DNA of 38,427 nucleotides from Polyangiaceae bacterium (GCA_025936205.1 JAICTU010000014.1:1-38427), one strand, 5' to 3'. Shown: positions 17,211 through 26,223, counted from the first letter of the stretch. Made by a program: numbers and translations. Notes: a model not told the origin generated them from the sequence alone.

Positions 17211-17699
17211 ATGACGGACATGCGAATGATGTTGCTTCGGGCCACCGTGGTCGGTGTGCTCGGTACCTGTTGGATCGCGGCCTGCAGCAAGAACGAGGAG
17301 CAGCCGCCGCCTCAGCAACCGGGCCAGTACCAGCAGCAGCCGGGGCAATACCCCCAGCAGCCCGGCCAGTATCCCCAGCAGCCGGGGCAATACCCCCAGC
17401 AGCCCGGCCAGTATCCCCAGCAGCCGGGGCAATACCCCGCACAGCAGCCCGGCCAATACCCCGCGCAGCCACCCGCCAGTTATCCGGCGGCTCCGCCTGC
17501 CACGGGTGCGCCAGCCACCGGTGCTCCCACCTCGCAACCGTCGGCGGTCGCGTTCCCGTGCCAGACCGACGTGCAGTGCCTCTCGCATCGCTGCAACATG
17601 CAAGTCGGCAAGTGCGCCTGGCCCTGCCAGTCGAACGACGATTGCCAGCCCGGGTTTCAGTGTGTTTCGCCGGCCTGTGTTCCGGCGCTGCCCAAGTAG
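17211..17699 (+). CDS. Lipoprotein with PGQYPQQ repeats and Cys-rich tail
   Basis: A 162-residue protein. The signal peptide ends in the lipobox AAC (Cys25). Residues 37-93 are a Pro/Gln/Tyr-rich tandem repeat (PGQYPQQ and variants, about eight copies), followed by a Pro/Ala linker and a compact C-terminal domain with eight cysteines in about 40 residues (FPCQTDVQCLSHRCNMQVGKC). The Cys module resembles the small disulfide-rich modules on many myxobacterial surface proteins. It is probably an outer-surface lipoprotein whose repeat acts as a spacer. A cgggaga ribosome-binding site precedes the ATG. Function unknown. Confidence 0.8.
   Translation: MTDMRMMLLRATVVGVLGTCWIAACSKNEEQPPPQQPGQYQQQPGQYPQQPGQYPQQPGQYPQQPGQYPQQPGQYPAQQPGQYPAQPPASYPAAPPATGAPATGAPTSQPSAVAFPCQTDVQCLSHRCNMQVGKCAWPCQSNDDCQPGFQCVSPACVPALPK
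17319..17489 (+). repeat. 21-bp coding tandem repeat (PGQYPQQ)
   Basis: About eight PGQY units in frame. Two alternating nucleotide versions (one with ggggcaatac, one with ggccagtatc) form a 42-bp higher-order unit repeated about two and a half times, which points to recent expansion by copying of a pair of units. Confidence 0.9.
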
Positions 17700-17756
17700 T
17701 GGCCTGTAAAGTAGTCCCTCGATTCATTGCCGCAGTCGTGGCAAGAGTCGTGCACC

Positions 17757-18098
17757 GTGGATCGCATCTCCGAGCACGACTATCAAGCCCGCGCCTTCCC
17801 CGAGCTCTCAGCTCTCCTGGCAGCGCTCGACGCCTACCCGGATGAGCTCTTCGCAGAGCTCGGGGCGGACGTGATCACGATCGAGTTCGAGGACCGCACG
17901 CGCTACGTCGTGAACAGTCACCTCGCGGCGCGCCAGATCTGGCTCGCGGCCGAGCGCAACGCCTGGCACTTCGACTACGATGCGGCACGCGGCGCCTGGC
18001 TCGACACCAAAGGTCAGCTCGAGCTGTGGGCGGTGATCGAGCAGGTGCTCTCGCGCAAGCTCGGCCGCCAGGTGACGCTCCAGCGCCCCAAGAGCTAG
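17757..18098 (+). CDS. cyaY: Frataxin homologue (CyaY)
   Basis: A 113-residue single-domain protein. The order of an acidic N-terminal helix (ALLAALDAYPDELFAELGAD), strand VITIEFEDRTRYVVN, QIWLAAERNAWHFDY, and C-terminal LELWAVIEQVLSRKLG matches bacterial frataxin, including the conserved IWLA and WHFDY core. CyaY binds iron through the acidic ridge and regulates the IscS/IscU iron-sulfur assembly. The GTG at 17757 was chosen over an upstream TTG (17727) because it gives the usual CyaY length and is preceded by aagag. No isc genes are in the window. It converges on thiE. Confidence 0.85.
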   Translation: MDRISEHDYQARAFPELSALLAALDAYPDELFAELGADVITIEFEDRTRYVVNSHLAARQIWLAAERNAWHFDYDAARGAWLDTKGQLELWAVIEQVLSRKLGRQVTLQRPKS

Positions 18099-18155
18099 CG
18101 CTCGAGATGGGGCTCGGGCCACACGGCGACGAGCGTGACCAGGAGTGCCCGCCGT

Positions 18156-18809
18156 TCAGCCCGGCGCGCGCTTCGAGATACCGAGCGCCGCGAGCAGCGC
18201 GGGCCCGCTGCCGGGCGCAAACAGCTCACCGATCAGCGCCACGCCGTCGGCGCCGGCGGCGAGCATGTCCCCGGCGTTGTGACGAGTGACGCCGCCGAGA
18301 GCATACACGGCACAGGGACCGAGCGCGACGGGACGGCGCGCGCGCACCGCCGCGGCCCCGCGCAATCCCTCCACGCCCAGCGCCGCTCGCCCCTTGCGCG
18401 GCTCCGCGATCGGGGAGAGCAGCACGGCATCCGCCGTGGCGTCGAGGAGCCCCTGCGCCTGGTGGCAAGCGCGGGAGAGCCACCAGGCTCGGCCGCGCTC
18501 GCGGGCGAATGCGCGCGCGTGTTCCGTGCTCACGCTGGCTTCCGACAGATGGACGGCATCGGCATCGAGCAGCCAGGCCAGATCCAGACGATCATTCACG
18601 GAGAGCAGTTGCAGGTAGCTGCGGGTCAAGCTGCGCAAGCGCCGTCCGAGCTCGAGCCGCTCTCGGATCGGCGCCTGGGGGTCGCGCAGCAGGACCTGCA
18701 CGCTGCCCGGGCGAGCTGCGGCCAGCACGGCTTCCAGATTGCTCAGCCACTCGTCGCGAGCCCCCCGCACGCCGTCGCTGATTGCGATCAGCCGGGGCGG
18801 GCCATTCAC
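18156..18809 (-). CDS. thiE: Thiamine-phosphate synthase (ThiE/TenI family)
   Basis: A 217-residue TIM-barrel protein. Features are VQVLLRDPQAPIRERLELGRRLR (strand 2 and its helix), LLDADAVHLSEASV, CHQAQGLLDATADAVLLSPI and the C-terminal phosphate-binding YALGGVTRHNAGDMLAAGADGVAL. ThiE joins hydroxymethylpyrimidine diphosphate to the thiazole phosphate made by ThiG. The usual HLGQ motif reads HLSE, and some active-site residues differ, so a TenI-like role is possible. The start is GTG, overlapping the VanZ stop (GTGA). It is last in the minus-strand thi operon. Confidence 0.82.
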   Translation of the reverse strand: MNGPPRLIAISDGVRGARDEWLSNLEAVLAAARPGSVQVLLRDPQAPIRERLELGRRLRSLTRSYLQLLSVNDRLDLAWLLDADAVHLSEASVSTEHARAFARERGRAWWLSRACHQAQGLLDATADAVLLSPIAEPRKGRAALGVEGLRGAAAVRARRPVALGPCAVYALGGVTRHNAGDMLAAGADGVALIGELFAPGSGPALLAALGISKRAPG

Positions 18810-19210
18810 GGCGCAGGAGCCTTGGAGCGCAGCAATTGCCAGGCGGCGCCGGTGAGCAGCATCGCGATCGCGGCGCCGATGGCGTCCGCCACGAAGTCCA
18901 GGAACTCGGAGTCCCGATATGGCAGCAGCCCTTGCCAGAGCTCGAGCCCAGCGCCGAGCGCAGAGCTAGCGAGGAAGCCGGCGAGCAGCACCCGCGCGGT
19001 GGGCCAGGCGGGTCTGACGAAGCGGATCGCGCGCGCCGCGAGCCAGGCAAAGATCGCGAACGCGATGCAGTGCAGCGTCTTGTCGCTGAAGTGCTCCGCG
19101 CCGGGCGGCGCCGTCCGCAGCGAGCCCACCAGCAAGATCGCGGCGGCGTCCAGCAACGCCGGCCCGACGTGCCATGACCACCAGAGCCGCCGCGACGCAG
19201 GCTGGTTCAA
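18806..19210 (-). CDS. VanZ-like integral membrane protein
   Basis: About 134 residues with the VanZ-type layout: a first hydrophobic helix ([14 protein letters not shown]), the loop [18 protein letters not shown] with a conserved His, then [20 protein letters not shown] and a last helix ([15 protein letters not shown]) after RDSEFLDF. The best start is a TTG at 19210 whose last bases overlap the thiG stop (TTGA); the frame continues upstream through thiG only as a shadow, and no in-frame ATG is available. Its own stop overlaps the thiE GTG. VanZ-family proteins have no clear general function, so its place in a thiamine operon is a curiosity, perhaps only a passenger. Confidence 0.72.
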   Translation of the reverse strand: MNQPASRRLWWSWHVGPALLDAAAILLVGSLRTAPPGAEHFSDKTLHCIAFAIFAWLAARAIRFVRPAWPTARVLLAGFLASSALGAGLELWQGLLPYRDSEFLDFVADAIGAAIAMLLTGAAWQLLRSKAPAP

Positions 19211-19998
19211 ATCAGACCGGACTCGGGACTCGATGCCGAGGCGTGCAAGCGGCGCGGGATACGCCCGGCAACGAAGGCCTTGCGCCCCGCGATCACCGCG
19301 TCGCGCATCGCCTCCGCCATCAGGATCGGATCCCGGGCGCCCGCGATGGCCGTGTTCATCAAGACACCGTCGCAGCCGAGCTCCATCGCCACCGCGGCGT
19401 CGCTGGCCGTGCCGACGCCGGCATCGACGATCACCGGCACCTTCGCGCTCTCCAGGATGATGCGCAGGTTGAACGGGTTCCGGATGCCCAGACCCGAGCC
19501 AATCGGCGCCGCCAGCGGCATCACTGCCGCGCAGCCCAGATCCTCGAGCTTGCGACACAGCACCGGGTCATCCATGCAATACGGCAGCACGGTGAAGCCC
19601 TCTTTCACCAGCAGGCGCGCGGCCTCCAGCGTCTGCTCGTTGTCGGGGTAGAGCGTGCGCGGATCGCCGATCACCTCCAACTTTACCAGGTTGTCCATAC
19701 CCAGCTCGCGCGCCAGCCGCAGCGTGCGCAGCGCCTCTTCGGCCGTGTGACAGCCGGCGGTGTTGGGCAAGATCGTCCAGCGCTTGCTGGCCAGGAGCGC
19801 CATCAACGAGCCTTCGCCGCGCTCGTTCAGATTGACGCGGCGGAGAGCGACCGTGACGATCTCGGCGCCCGAGGCGACCAGCGCCGCCTCGGTCTGTGCC
19901 ACGTCGCGGTACTTGCCGGTGCCGACGATCAGACGCGACTGGACCGAGTACGGCCCGATCTTCAGCGGACCCAGTGAAGAAACGGCGGCGCTGCTCAC
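19207..19998 (-). CDS. thiG: Thiazole synthase
   Basis: A 263-residue TIM-barrel protein, the usual length. Recognisable segments are [49 protein letters not shown] (Lys106, the likely Schiff-base lysine), [13 protein letters not shown] and [28 protein letters not shown]. ThiG condenses 1-deoxyxylulose 5-phosphate, dehydroglycine and ThiS-thiocarboxylate sulfur into the thiazole of thiamine. The start is GTG and overlaps the stop of the upstream 91-residue gene (GTGA), so translation is probably coupled. The usual partner thiS is not adjacent. Confidence 0.95.
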   Translation of the reverse strand: MSSAAVSSLGPLKIGPYSVQSRLIVGTGKYRDVAQTEAALVASGAEIVTVALRRVNLNERGEGSLMALLASKRWTILPNTAGCHTAEEALRTLRLARELGMDNLVKLEVIGDPRTLYPDNEQTLEAARLLVKEGFTVLPYCMDDPVLCRKLEDLGCAAVMPLAAPIGSGLGIRNPFNLRIILESAKVPVIVDAGVGTASDAAVAMELGCDGVLMNTAIAGARDPILMAEAMRDAVIAGRKAFVAGRIPRRLHASASSPESGLI

Positions 19999-20270
19999 AC
20001 GAAGCCTGCCTTACGCCCCTTTTCCTTCATCGTTTCGATGCTGCCCGCAAACACGTCTTCCAGGCGCACCACGTGCGTTTCGCCGCGTGCCGAGCGCGCG
20101 AAGACGAGCGGCCCCGCCAGTCTCACGCCTTCGATGCGCGCCAGGGCGAGCGACGCTCCATTGTACGCCGTGTGCAGCGTCAGGTGGTGTTGACCGAGCT
20201 CGAGCCACCCTCCGTCCGCCTTCTTGGGCTCCGCGAGCTCGAGCAATGCCGCGATTTGATCCGAGGTCAT
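19995..20270 (-). CDS. 91-residue protein heading the thi operon, unknown function
   Basis: A small soluble protein starting [15 protein letters not shown], with predicted strands LTLHTAYN and [17 protein letters not shown], ending in a basic [11 protein letters not shown] clear ribosome-binding site (ggagg) precedes the ATG. The gene overlaps thiG by four bases. Its place would suit the sulfur carrier ThiS, but it is longer and does not end in Gly-Gly, so it is not a standard ThiS. No family is recognised. Confidence 0.75.
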   Translation of the reverse strand: MTSDQIAALLELAEPKKADGGWLELGQHHLTLHTAYNGASLALARIEGVRLAGPLVFARSARGETHVVRLEDVFAGSIETMKEKGRKAGFV

Positions 20271-20401
20271 AGACCTCCATCCAGCAACAGACGTCGGCCT
20301 CCGTCAACCCCTGCGGCTCGCCCACACCCAACACAGGCCCATCGGCCGCCGGCAGCGTTGTGCGCTCGCAGCCAGCAGGGGCGAGGCTATGATCGGCTTC
20401 C

Positions 20402-21214
20402 ATGGCAGCCCCGCACCCGAGCAGCGCAATTGAGCCTCACATCGAGCTGCGCGGCGTCTACAAGTCGTTCAACTCGAGGCCGGTGCTGACGGCGATCGAC
20501 ATCAGCTTCCAGCGCGGTGAGATCAACGTGATCATCGGTGGCTCGGGCACCGGCAAGACCACGCTCTTGCGCCTGCTGATCGGCCTCGAAAAGCCCGATC
20601 GTGGCTCGATCGTGATCTCCGGGCAAGACATCGTGCCGCTCAATGACCGGGAGATGAACGGAGTGCGCCGCAAGTTCGGCATGGTCTTCCAGTACGCGGC
20701 GCTGCTCGACTCGATGACCGTGCTGGAGAACGTGGCTTTCCCTCTGCGCGAGCACACCAAGCTGGGTGAGAAAGAGATCCGCGAGCAGGTGCGCTCGAAG
20801 CTCGCCGACCTGGGACTGAACAATGTCGAGCAGCTCTTCCCGAGCCAGCTCTCCGGCGGCATGCGCAAGCGCGTGGGGCTGGCGCGCGCGCTGATGCTGG
20901 AGCCCGAGCTGGTGGTCTACGATGAACCCACGAGCGGACTGGACCCCTTCACCACGGAGCTCGTCGACGAAATGATCACGAGCACGCGCGAGAGGCTCGG
21001 CGTGACCAGCATCGTGATCTCGCACGACATGGCGAGCGCCTTGCGCATCGCCGATCGCATTCACCTGCTGGCGGAGGGGCGCGTGGCGGGCAGCGGAACG
21101 CCGGATGAGCTCGTGGCCGGCAAGGTGCCCCTGGCGCTGAGGTTCATGCAGGCGAGCAGCGTGGACTTTGCCACGGCGCGATCCTGGAAGAAGGGGTCGG
21201 GCGGAAGGGGTTAG
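20402..21214 (+). CDS. ABC transporter ATPase of the Mla type (MlaF-like)
   Basis: A 270-residue ATPase. Walker A is GGSGTGKT (46-53), the Q-loop VFQYAALLDSMTV, the signature LSGGMRKRVGLARAL, Walker B LVVYDEPTSGLDP and the switch His in VISHDM. The LDSMTVLENVAFPLRE segment and C-terminal RFMQAS are as in MlaF/Ttg2A, which drives phospholipid (or toxin and sterol) transport with MlaE and MlaD. None of those partners is in the window: the gene stands alone. It is divergent from the thi operon and ends at the inverted repeat at 21235-21336. Confidence 0.85.
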   Translation: MAAPHPSSAIEPHIELRGVYKSFNSRPVLTAIDISFQRGEINVIIGGSGTGKTTLLRLLIGLEKPDRGSIVISGQDIVPLNDREMNGVRRKFGMVFQYAALLDSMTVLENVAFPLREHTKLGEKEIREQVRSKLADLGLNNVEQLFPSQLSGGMRKRVGLARALMLEPELVVYDEPTSGLDPFTTELVDEMITSTRERLGVTSIVISHDMASALRIADRIHLLAEGRVAGSGTPDELVAGKVPLALRFMQASSVDFATARSWKKGSGGRG

Positions 21215-21234
21215 GGGTCACGAGAGAATGTGGA

Positions 21235-21336
21235 ATATGGAACAGAAATAGGAACAGAGAATGAAAGGGCTGCCGCCCGATCGACAATCGCTCCGCCATT
21301 CTCAGTTTTCCATTCCTATTTCCTGTTCCACTTTTT
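21235..21336. repeat. Imperfect AT-rich inverted repeat between convergent genes
   Basis: The left arm at 21235-21263 (tatggaacagaaataggaac, then agagaatg) and right arm at 21297-21336 (cattctcag, then cattcctatttcctgttcca) are imperfect reverse complements around a 33-base loop. The stretch is much richer in A and T than its surroundings. It lies between two converging genes, so it may be a bidirectional terminator, a palindromic interspersed element, or both. Confidence 0.6.
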
Positions 21337-21379
21337 CAGACGCATCCGCGAGGCATTCCCCCGTGTCATCCTGCGGCCC

Positions 21380-22303
21380 TCACTGCAAGCTGCGCGCGAC
21401 TTCGTCTAACCGCTGGAAGCTGAAGCCGAGAGCGCGGAGCTCGTCCACCACGGCAGACAACGTCTGCCACTTTCGCTCGAGGGGGACGCGCAGGTCGAAC
21501 TGGTGCGGGGCTAGCTCGGAGAGATGATCGTCCGCGTCGAGCAGGTCGATCCCGTGGAGCTCCAGATTCACGAGCTCTTGCTGGGCCAGGCTGCGCGCCA
21601 GCGCGCGTGCGCGCTGCGGCCCCAGGAGCATCAGGCTCGTGCCGAAGACCGGTAGGCGTGCAGTGGGGGTGACCTGGATCGGTAGCTCCAGCAGGCCCGA
21701 GCCCGCGCGCCAGTAGGGCTGCCCAACGTGATACGGCGTGCGCGGGGCGAGCAGCATCTGCGCGCCCGCGGCGATCGACTCCGACGCCTTGCCGCGCAGC
21801 CAGAGCGCTCCCAGCTTCGCCAGCTTGGCGAAGTAGTAGTACGGGCACGGAAACACCGACGAGCTGTAGGCCACGCCCAGCTCCGCCAGCGCGCCGTACA
21901 GCTCGTCGCTCATCACGTAACCGGGCGCACGAAAGCCTGACGGCTGCGTGCCCGTGCACGCGGCGATGGTGCTGCTCGCGCGCTCGATCTGCTGGCGCAT
22001 CTCGTCGCGCGGACGCCGCGAGAGATCATACCAATGGTCGTGGCTGTGGTTGGCGATCTCGTGCCCGCTCTCCGCCAGCTCGCGCAGCGCGCGACCCTTC
22101 TCCGCGCGCTCCAGGTCGTTGCCGACCGCAAACAGCGTGAGCGGGATGCGCTCGGCCGCGGCGACGTCGCGAAAGCGACTCAGCGCGCAGCCGTACACCT
22201 GATGTGCGGCAGCCGGACTGGGAGCGGCGAGACCGTGGATCGCGTAGTAGTGATGGATCTCGTCGAGATCGACGGAGATCGCGCACACTCTCATCGCGCT
22301 CAC
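21380..22303 (-). CDS. Polysaccharide deacetylase family protein (NodB homology)
   Basis: A 307-residue protein with the family motifs in order: ISVDLDE (catalytic Asp and metal-ligand Asp), ANHSHDHWYDLS (metal-ligand His-x3-His motif) and FRAPGY. The C-terminal part (NLELHGIDLLDADD) carries the last conserved His. These metal enzymes remove acetyl or formyl groups from sugars in cell-wall or exopolysaccharides. The start is GTG at 22303, preceded by a G-rich stretch; an in-frame ATG lies 9 bases later. It follows tsf by 28 bases on the same strand, so it may be read through from the rpsB-tsf transcript. Confidence 0.85.
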   Translation of the reverse strand: MSAMRVCAISVDLDEIHHYYAIHGLAAPSPAAAHQVYGCALSRFRDVAAAERIPLTLFAVGNDLERAEKGRALRELAESGHEIANHSHDHWYDLSRRPRDEMRQQIERASSTIAACTGTQPSGFRAPGYVMSDELYGALAELGVAYSSSVFPCPYYYFAKLAKLGALWLRGKASESIAAGAQMLLAPRTPYHVGQPYWRAGSGLLELPIQVTPTARLPVFGTSLMLLGPQRARALARSLAQQELVNLELHGIDLLDADDHLSELAPHQFDLRVPLERKWQTLSAVVDELRALGFSFQRLDEVARSLQ

Positions 22304-22331
22304 GCGCCGCCCCCGAGGTTGCCGGACCCGC

Positions 22332-23261
22332 TCAGCTCTGGCCCGCCATGCGCCGAGCTTCCTCGGCGAAGTCAGGACCTTGCGGAGCGGCCAGGCCTTC
22401 GCCGCGCTCGTAGCGCACGAAGCCCTGGATCGCCAGCTTGGCTCCGAGTTCCTTCTCAGCTGCCGCGCGCGCCTGGTCGACAGTCTTCTCGTTGTCCAGC
22501 ACGCTCGGCTGATCGAGCAGGGTGACTTCCTTGAGCCACTTGGCGAGCTTGCCTTCTACGATCTTGGCGCGCGCCGCCTGAGGCTTGCCCTCTTCCGCCA
22601 GCTGCCCCTCGAAGATCTCGCGCTGCTTGTTCTTGTCGGCGGCGGGCACGCGGCTCGCGTCGACAAACTGCGGGGCCATGGCAGCGATGTGCATCGCCGT
22701 GTCTTCCGCAAATTTGCTCAGCACGTCCTTGTTCGCACCGTGCGAAGTCTCGAGGGCGAGGATCACGCCGATCTTGCCGCCCATGTGCACGTAGGAGTGC
22801 ACCAGGCCGCCGTCTTGCACGGCCAGGCGATCCCAGCGGCGCACGGTGATGTTCTCACCGAGCTTGCCCACCAGCGCCTGACGCGTCTCTTCCAGCGTGC
22901 CGCCACCGCGCGGAGCTGGCTTGGAGCCGAGATCGGCGCCCGCCTCGCTCTGCATCGCGACCGCGATCACGTCGTCCACGAACCCGAGGAACTCGGGGTT
23001 TCGCGCCGCAAAATCCGTCTGAATGTTGACCTCGGCGATCGCGCCGCTGCGGCCGTCCGCGGCGACGCGCGTCGTCACGACGCCTTCGGTGGCGACGGCG
23101 CCCGCGCGCTTGGCGCTCTTGGCCAAGCCCTTCTTCAGGATGATGCCGACCGCGGCTTCCATGTCGGCGTTCGCTTCCACCAGAGCCGAGCGACAGTCGT
23201 TCAGACCGGCACCGGTCCGATCGCGCAGCTCTTTCACCTGACGCATGTCTACTTGAGCCAT
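22332..23261 (-). CDS. tsf: Translation elongation factor Ts
   Basis: A 309-residue EF-Ts. The N-terminal UBA-like domain VKELRDRTGAGLNDCRSALVEAN contains the conserved RxRTGAG and the EF-Tu contact region, and the core dimerisation repeats follow, with IALVTEL-type strands replaced by VQTDFAARNPEFLGFVDDV. EF-Ts exchanges GDP on EF-Tu. It follows rpsB with a 41-base gap, the usual bacterial arrangement. Confidence 0.96.
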   Translation of the reverse strand: MAQVDMRQVKELRDRTGAGLNDCRSALVEANADMEAAVGIILKKGLAKSAKRAGAVATEGVVTTRVAADGRSGAIAEVNIQTDFAARNPEFLGFVDDVIAVAMQSEAGADLGSKPAPRGGGTLEETRQALVGKLGENITVRRWDRLAVQDGGLVHSYVHMGGKIGVILALETSHGANKDVLSKFAEDTAMHIAAMAPQFVDASRVPAADKNKQREIFEGQLAEEGKPQAARAKIVEGKLAKWLKEVTLLDQPSVLDNEKTVDQARAAAEKELGAKLAIQGFVRYERGEGLAAPQGPDFAEEARRMAGQS

Positions 23262-23302
23262 AGCTCTACTATCCGTTCCTTTGCTGACGTTCGCGTGGTG
23301 GT

Positions 23303-24145
23303 TTAGCGACGATAGACGACAGAGGCCTGCGGCTCGGCGTTGCGGCCACCGCCGTCGCGATCGCGGTTGCCGCCAGGAGCCTCGCGGCGGCGCGAAGTGC
23401 CGAGCAAGCAGGCGTCAGCGAGCGCGCCGGTGATCAGGCGGATCGATCGAATGGCGTCATCGTTCCCGGGGATCGGGTAGTCGATCATGCTCGGGTCGCA
23501 GTTGGAGTCGGTGATCGCGACCAGCGGCACCTTGAGCTTGCGCGCTTCGGCGACAGCGATCGTCTCCTGCGCCGGGTCCACCACGAAGATCGCCTGCGGC
23601 AGAGAGCCCATGCCCTTCACGCCGCCGATGTACTTCTCAAAGCGCGAGCGCTCCTTCTCCAGCTGCGAGATCTCCTTCTTGGAGATGTTCTCGTAAGTGC
23701 CGTCCTCCGCCATGCGCTCCAGGGCGCGCAGGCGCTCCAGGCCGCCCTTAATGGTGCGGAAGTTCGTCAGGGTGCCGCCGAGCCAGCGGTTCACCACGTA
23801 GTACTGCCCTGCCCGCTGCGCTTCCTCGCGCACGATGTCCTGGGCCTGGCGCTTGGTGCCGACGAACATCACGTGGCCGCCGCGGGCCACGGTGTCCGAG
23901 ATGAAGTTGAACGCACGCCGGAAGAGCTGAACCGTCTGGTCCAGATCGATGATGTGGGTCCCGTTGCGCGAGCCATAGAGAAACGGGCGCATCTTCGGGT
24001 TCCAGCGCCGCGTCTGGTGACCGAAGTGGACGCCGGCCTCGAAGAGCTCCTTGACGGTGAGCGGGCGGGCGGGATCCCGGAGCTGGGCCATGGAGGCTCC
24101 GGACGTTTCAGATGCCGAATCGACGGCAGTTGCACTATCAACCAT
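23303..24145 (-). CDS. rpsB: 30S ribosomal protein S2
   Basis: A 280-residue S2. Motifs include LFEAGVHFGHQTRRWNPKM, HIIDLDQTVQLFRRAF, VMFVGTKRQAQDIV, RWLGGTLTNFRTI and VVDPAQETIAVAEARKLKVPLVAITDSNCDP. The first 25 residues before the S2 core and the C-terminal REAPGG-type tail are extra. The start at 24145 has an excellent ribosome-binding site (aaaggag); a longer frame to 24235 is not supported. The 270-base gap to the divergent gatC should hold its promoter and, by family precedent, perhaps an S2 leader. Confidence 0.96.
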   Translation of the reverse strand: MVDSATAVDSASETSGASMAQLRDPARPLTVKELFEAGVHFGHQTRRWNPKMRPFLYGSRNGTHIIDLDQTVQLFRRAFNFISDTVARGGHVMFVGTKRQAQDIVREEAQRAGQYYVVNRWLGGTLTNFRTIKGGLERLRALERMAEDGTYENISKKEISQLEKERSRFEKYIGGVKGMGSLPQAIFVVDPAQETIAVAEARKLKVPLVAITDSNCDPSMIDYPIPGNDDAIRSIRLITGALADACLLGTSRRREAPGGNRDRDGGGRNAEPQASVVYRR

Positions 24146-24415
24146 GTTTGCGCTCTCCTTTCGGTTGTTGCTTCCGCCTCGCCACCGAGAAAACCCGCAA
24201 TGTCCTCGGAGCAATCTCCTGAGACTTGCCGGCACCGAACCCGATGTTTGCGCTGCGAGGCGTGATTTTTCGGGAGCGGGTTCTTACGCCAGGACTGCCT
24301 CCCGGACAAGCGGTGAGATCCGCGCGGCCCACCGTGGCCGGCCAACCGCACACCAATCTTCTCCTGGTTCTGTCGACTCGCCAGCGCCGGGCTGCCTGCT
24401 GTATGAGAGCGCGCG

Positions 24416-24709
24416 ATGGCTCTGTCGCAGAAGGACGTGCTGCACATCGCGGAGCTCGCGGATCTGGCGCTCGGCCCCGACGAGATCGAGCGCCTGACGC
24501 GCGACCTCGCGGCGGTGCTCCAGCACGTGGAGCAGCTCGAGGAGGTCGACACGAGCGGTGTGGAGCTGACGATGCACATCGGCAGCTCGCAGATGCCGCT
24601 GCGCGCCGACCGACTGCGCCCGGGGCTGAGCCAGGAAGCAGCGCTCGCCGGCGCCCCGCGCGTCGGACCCGGCGCATTTGCCGTACCCAAATTCGTGGAC
24701 GAAGGATGA
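24416..24709 (+). CDS. gatC: Asp-tRNA(Asn)/Glu-tRNA(Gln) amidotransferase subunit C
   Basis: A 97-residue GatC. It has the family N-terminus [37 protein letters not shown] and C-terminal [10 protein letters not shown]. GatC holds GatA and GatB together in the enzyme that amidates misacylated Glu-tRNA(Gln) and Asp-tRNA(Asn). Its stop overlaps the gatA ATG (ATGA). Confidence 0.94.
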   Translation: MALSQKDVLHIAELADLALGPDEIERLTRDLAAVLQHVEQLEEVDTSGVELTMHIGSSQMPLRADRLRPGLSQEAALAGAPRVGPGAFAVPKFVDEG

Positions 24710-26223
24710 GCTCACCGCTCGATTTATCTATCCCCGAGCTGGTGGAGCGCGTGCGTGGCGGCCAGCTCTCGGCCGAAGAAGTCACGCGCGCAAGCCTGGC
24801 TCGCATCGAGGCTACGCGCGCGCTGGGCGCTTTCCTGCATGTCGCCCAGGCAGCCGCTCTGGCGGCGGCGCGCAGCATCGACCAGAGGCGCGCGCTCGGC
24901 GAAGCGCTGGGACCCCTGGCCGGCGTGCCAATCGCGATCAAAGACGCGCTGTGCACCAAGGATGCCCCCACCACCGCGGGCTCGCGCATCCTCACGCGCA
25001 ACCCGGACGCCCCGATCGAAGAGGCGGGAGCCTGGCAACCGCCGTACGACGCCACCGTCATTGGACGGTTGCGGCAGGCCGATGCGGTGCTCGTGGGTAA
25101 GGCCAACATGGACGAGTTCGCGATGGGCTCGTCGAACGAGAACAGCGCGTTCTTTCCGGCGCGAAATCCCTGGGATCCGACGCGCATTCCCGGCGGCTCG
25201 AGCGGCGGCAGCGCCGTCGCGGTCGCGAGCGGCGCCGCTCTCGGCTCGCTCGGCAGCGACACCGGCGGCTCGATACGGCAACCGGCGGGGCTGTGTGGCG
25301 TGGTCGGGGTCAAGCCGACCTACGGGCGCGTCTCGCGCTACGGCCTGCTCGCCTTCGCCTCCAGCCTCGATCAGGTGGGCCCGATGGCGCGCGACGTGCG
25401 CGGCGCAGCGCGCCTGCTGGAGGTGATCGCCGGCCCCGATGAGCTCGATTCCACCTGCGCGCGCGTGCCCGTGGGCAGCTACGAACGCGCCTGCGAACGC
25501 GGGGTGCGCGGGCTGCGGCTCGGCGTGCCGCGGCAGTACTTCGAAGCCGGGCTCGACCCGGAGCTGGAGCGCGCGACTCGCAGCGCGATCCAGACGCTCG
25601 CGGGCCTCGGCTGCGAGGTGAGTGAAGTGGACATGCCGCACACCAAATACGGTGTCAGCACCTACTACCTGCTGGCGACGGCGGAAGCTTCGAGCAATCT
25701 CTCGCGCTTCGACGGCGTGCGCTTCGGGCTGCGCCGCGACGGCGAGCGCGCCGATATCCACGCCATGTATCGCGCCACGCGCGGGCGCGGTTTCGGCACC
25801 GAAGTCAAGCGCCGCATCATGCTGGGCACCTACGCCCTCAGCGCCGGCTACTACGATGCCTACTACGCCAAGGCACAGCGCGTGCGCACGTTGATTGCTC
25901 GCGATTTCGCGCAGGCATTTCAGAAGGTGGACCTGCTGGCGACCCCCATCATGCCGACCCCGGCGTTTCGCCTCGGGGAGAAGCTGGCGGACCCGCTCGC
26001 GATGTACCTCGCCGACATCTACACACTGCCCGCCAGCCTCGCCGGGGTCCCCGGGCTGAACGTGCCGCTGGGCACGACCACGGCCACGTCGGATCGCCCC
26101 GCGCTGCCCATCGGCTTGCAACTGCTGGCCTCCCACCACGCGGAAGAGACGCTGTTCGCGGCGGCCGCGGCCTGGGAGGCCGCGCGCCCGCAGCGCGAGC
26201 TCCGCCCGCCCGAGTCCCATTGA
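24706..26223 (+). CDS. gatA: Asp-tRNA(Asn)/Glu-tRNA(Gln) amidotransferase subunit A
   Basis: A 505-residue amidase-signature enzyme. The catalytic triad is visible: Lys79 in IAIKD, Ser165 (cis-Ser) in GGSSGGSA and Ser189 (nucleophile) in [12 protein letters not shown]. The [14 protein letters not shown] segment and C-terminal PGLNVPLG complete it. GatA releases ammonia from glutamine for the GatB kinase-transamidase site. gatB is not in the window. A short loop after residue 100 ([10 protein letters not shown]) seems longer than in common homologues. It overlaps gatC upstream and the GNAT gene (TTGA) downstream. Confidence 0.95.
   Translation: MSSPLDLSIPELVERVRGGQLSAEEVTRASLARIEATRALGAFLHVAQAAALAAARSIDQRRALGEALGPLAGVPIAIKDALCTKDAPTTAGSRILTRNPDAPIEEAGAWQPPYDATVIGRLRQADAVLVGKANMDEFAMGSSNENSAFFPARNPWDPTRIPGGSSGGSAVAVASGAALGSLGSDTGGSIRQPAGLCGVVGVKPTYGRVSRYGLLAFASSLDQVGPMARDVRGAARLLEVIAGPDELDSTCARVPVGSYERACERGVRGLRLGVPRQYFEAGLDPELERATRSAIQTLAGLGCEVSEVDMPHTKYGVSTYYLLATAEASSNLSRFDGVRFGLRRDGERADIHAMYRATRGRGFGTEVKRRIMLGTYALSAGYYDAYYAKAQRVRTLIARDFAQAFQKVDLLATPIMPTPAFRLGEKLADPLAMYLADIYTLPASLAGVPGLNVPLGTTTATSDRPALPIGLQLLASHHAEETLFAAAAAWEAARPQRELRPPESH

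Noticed and set aside
20271..20401. Possible TPP riboswitch upstream of the thi operon
   Set aside because: The conserved CUGAGA and the second TPP-binding segment are not present in the 131-base gap.
24146..24415. Ribosomal S2 leader upstream of rpsB
   Set aside because: Family precedent makes it possible, but I could not identify a conserved structure by eye.
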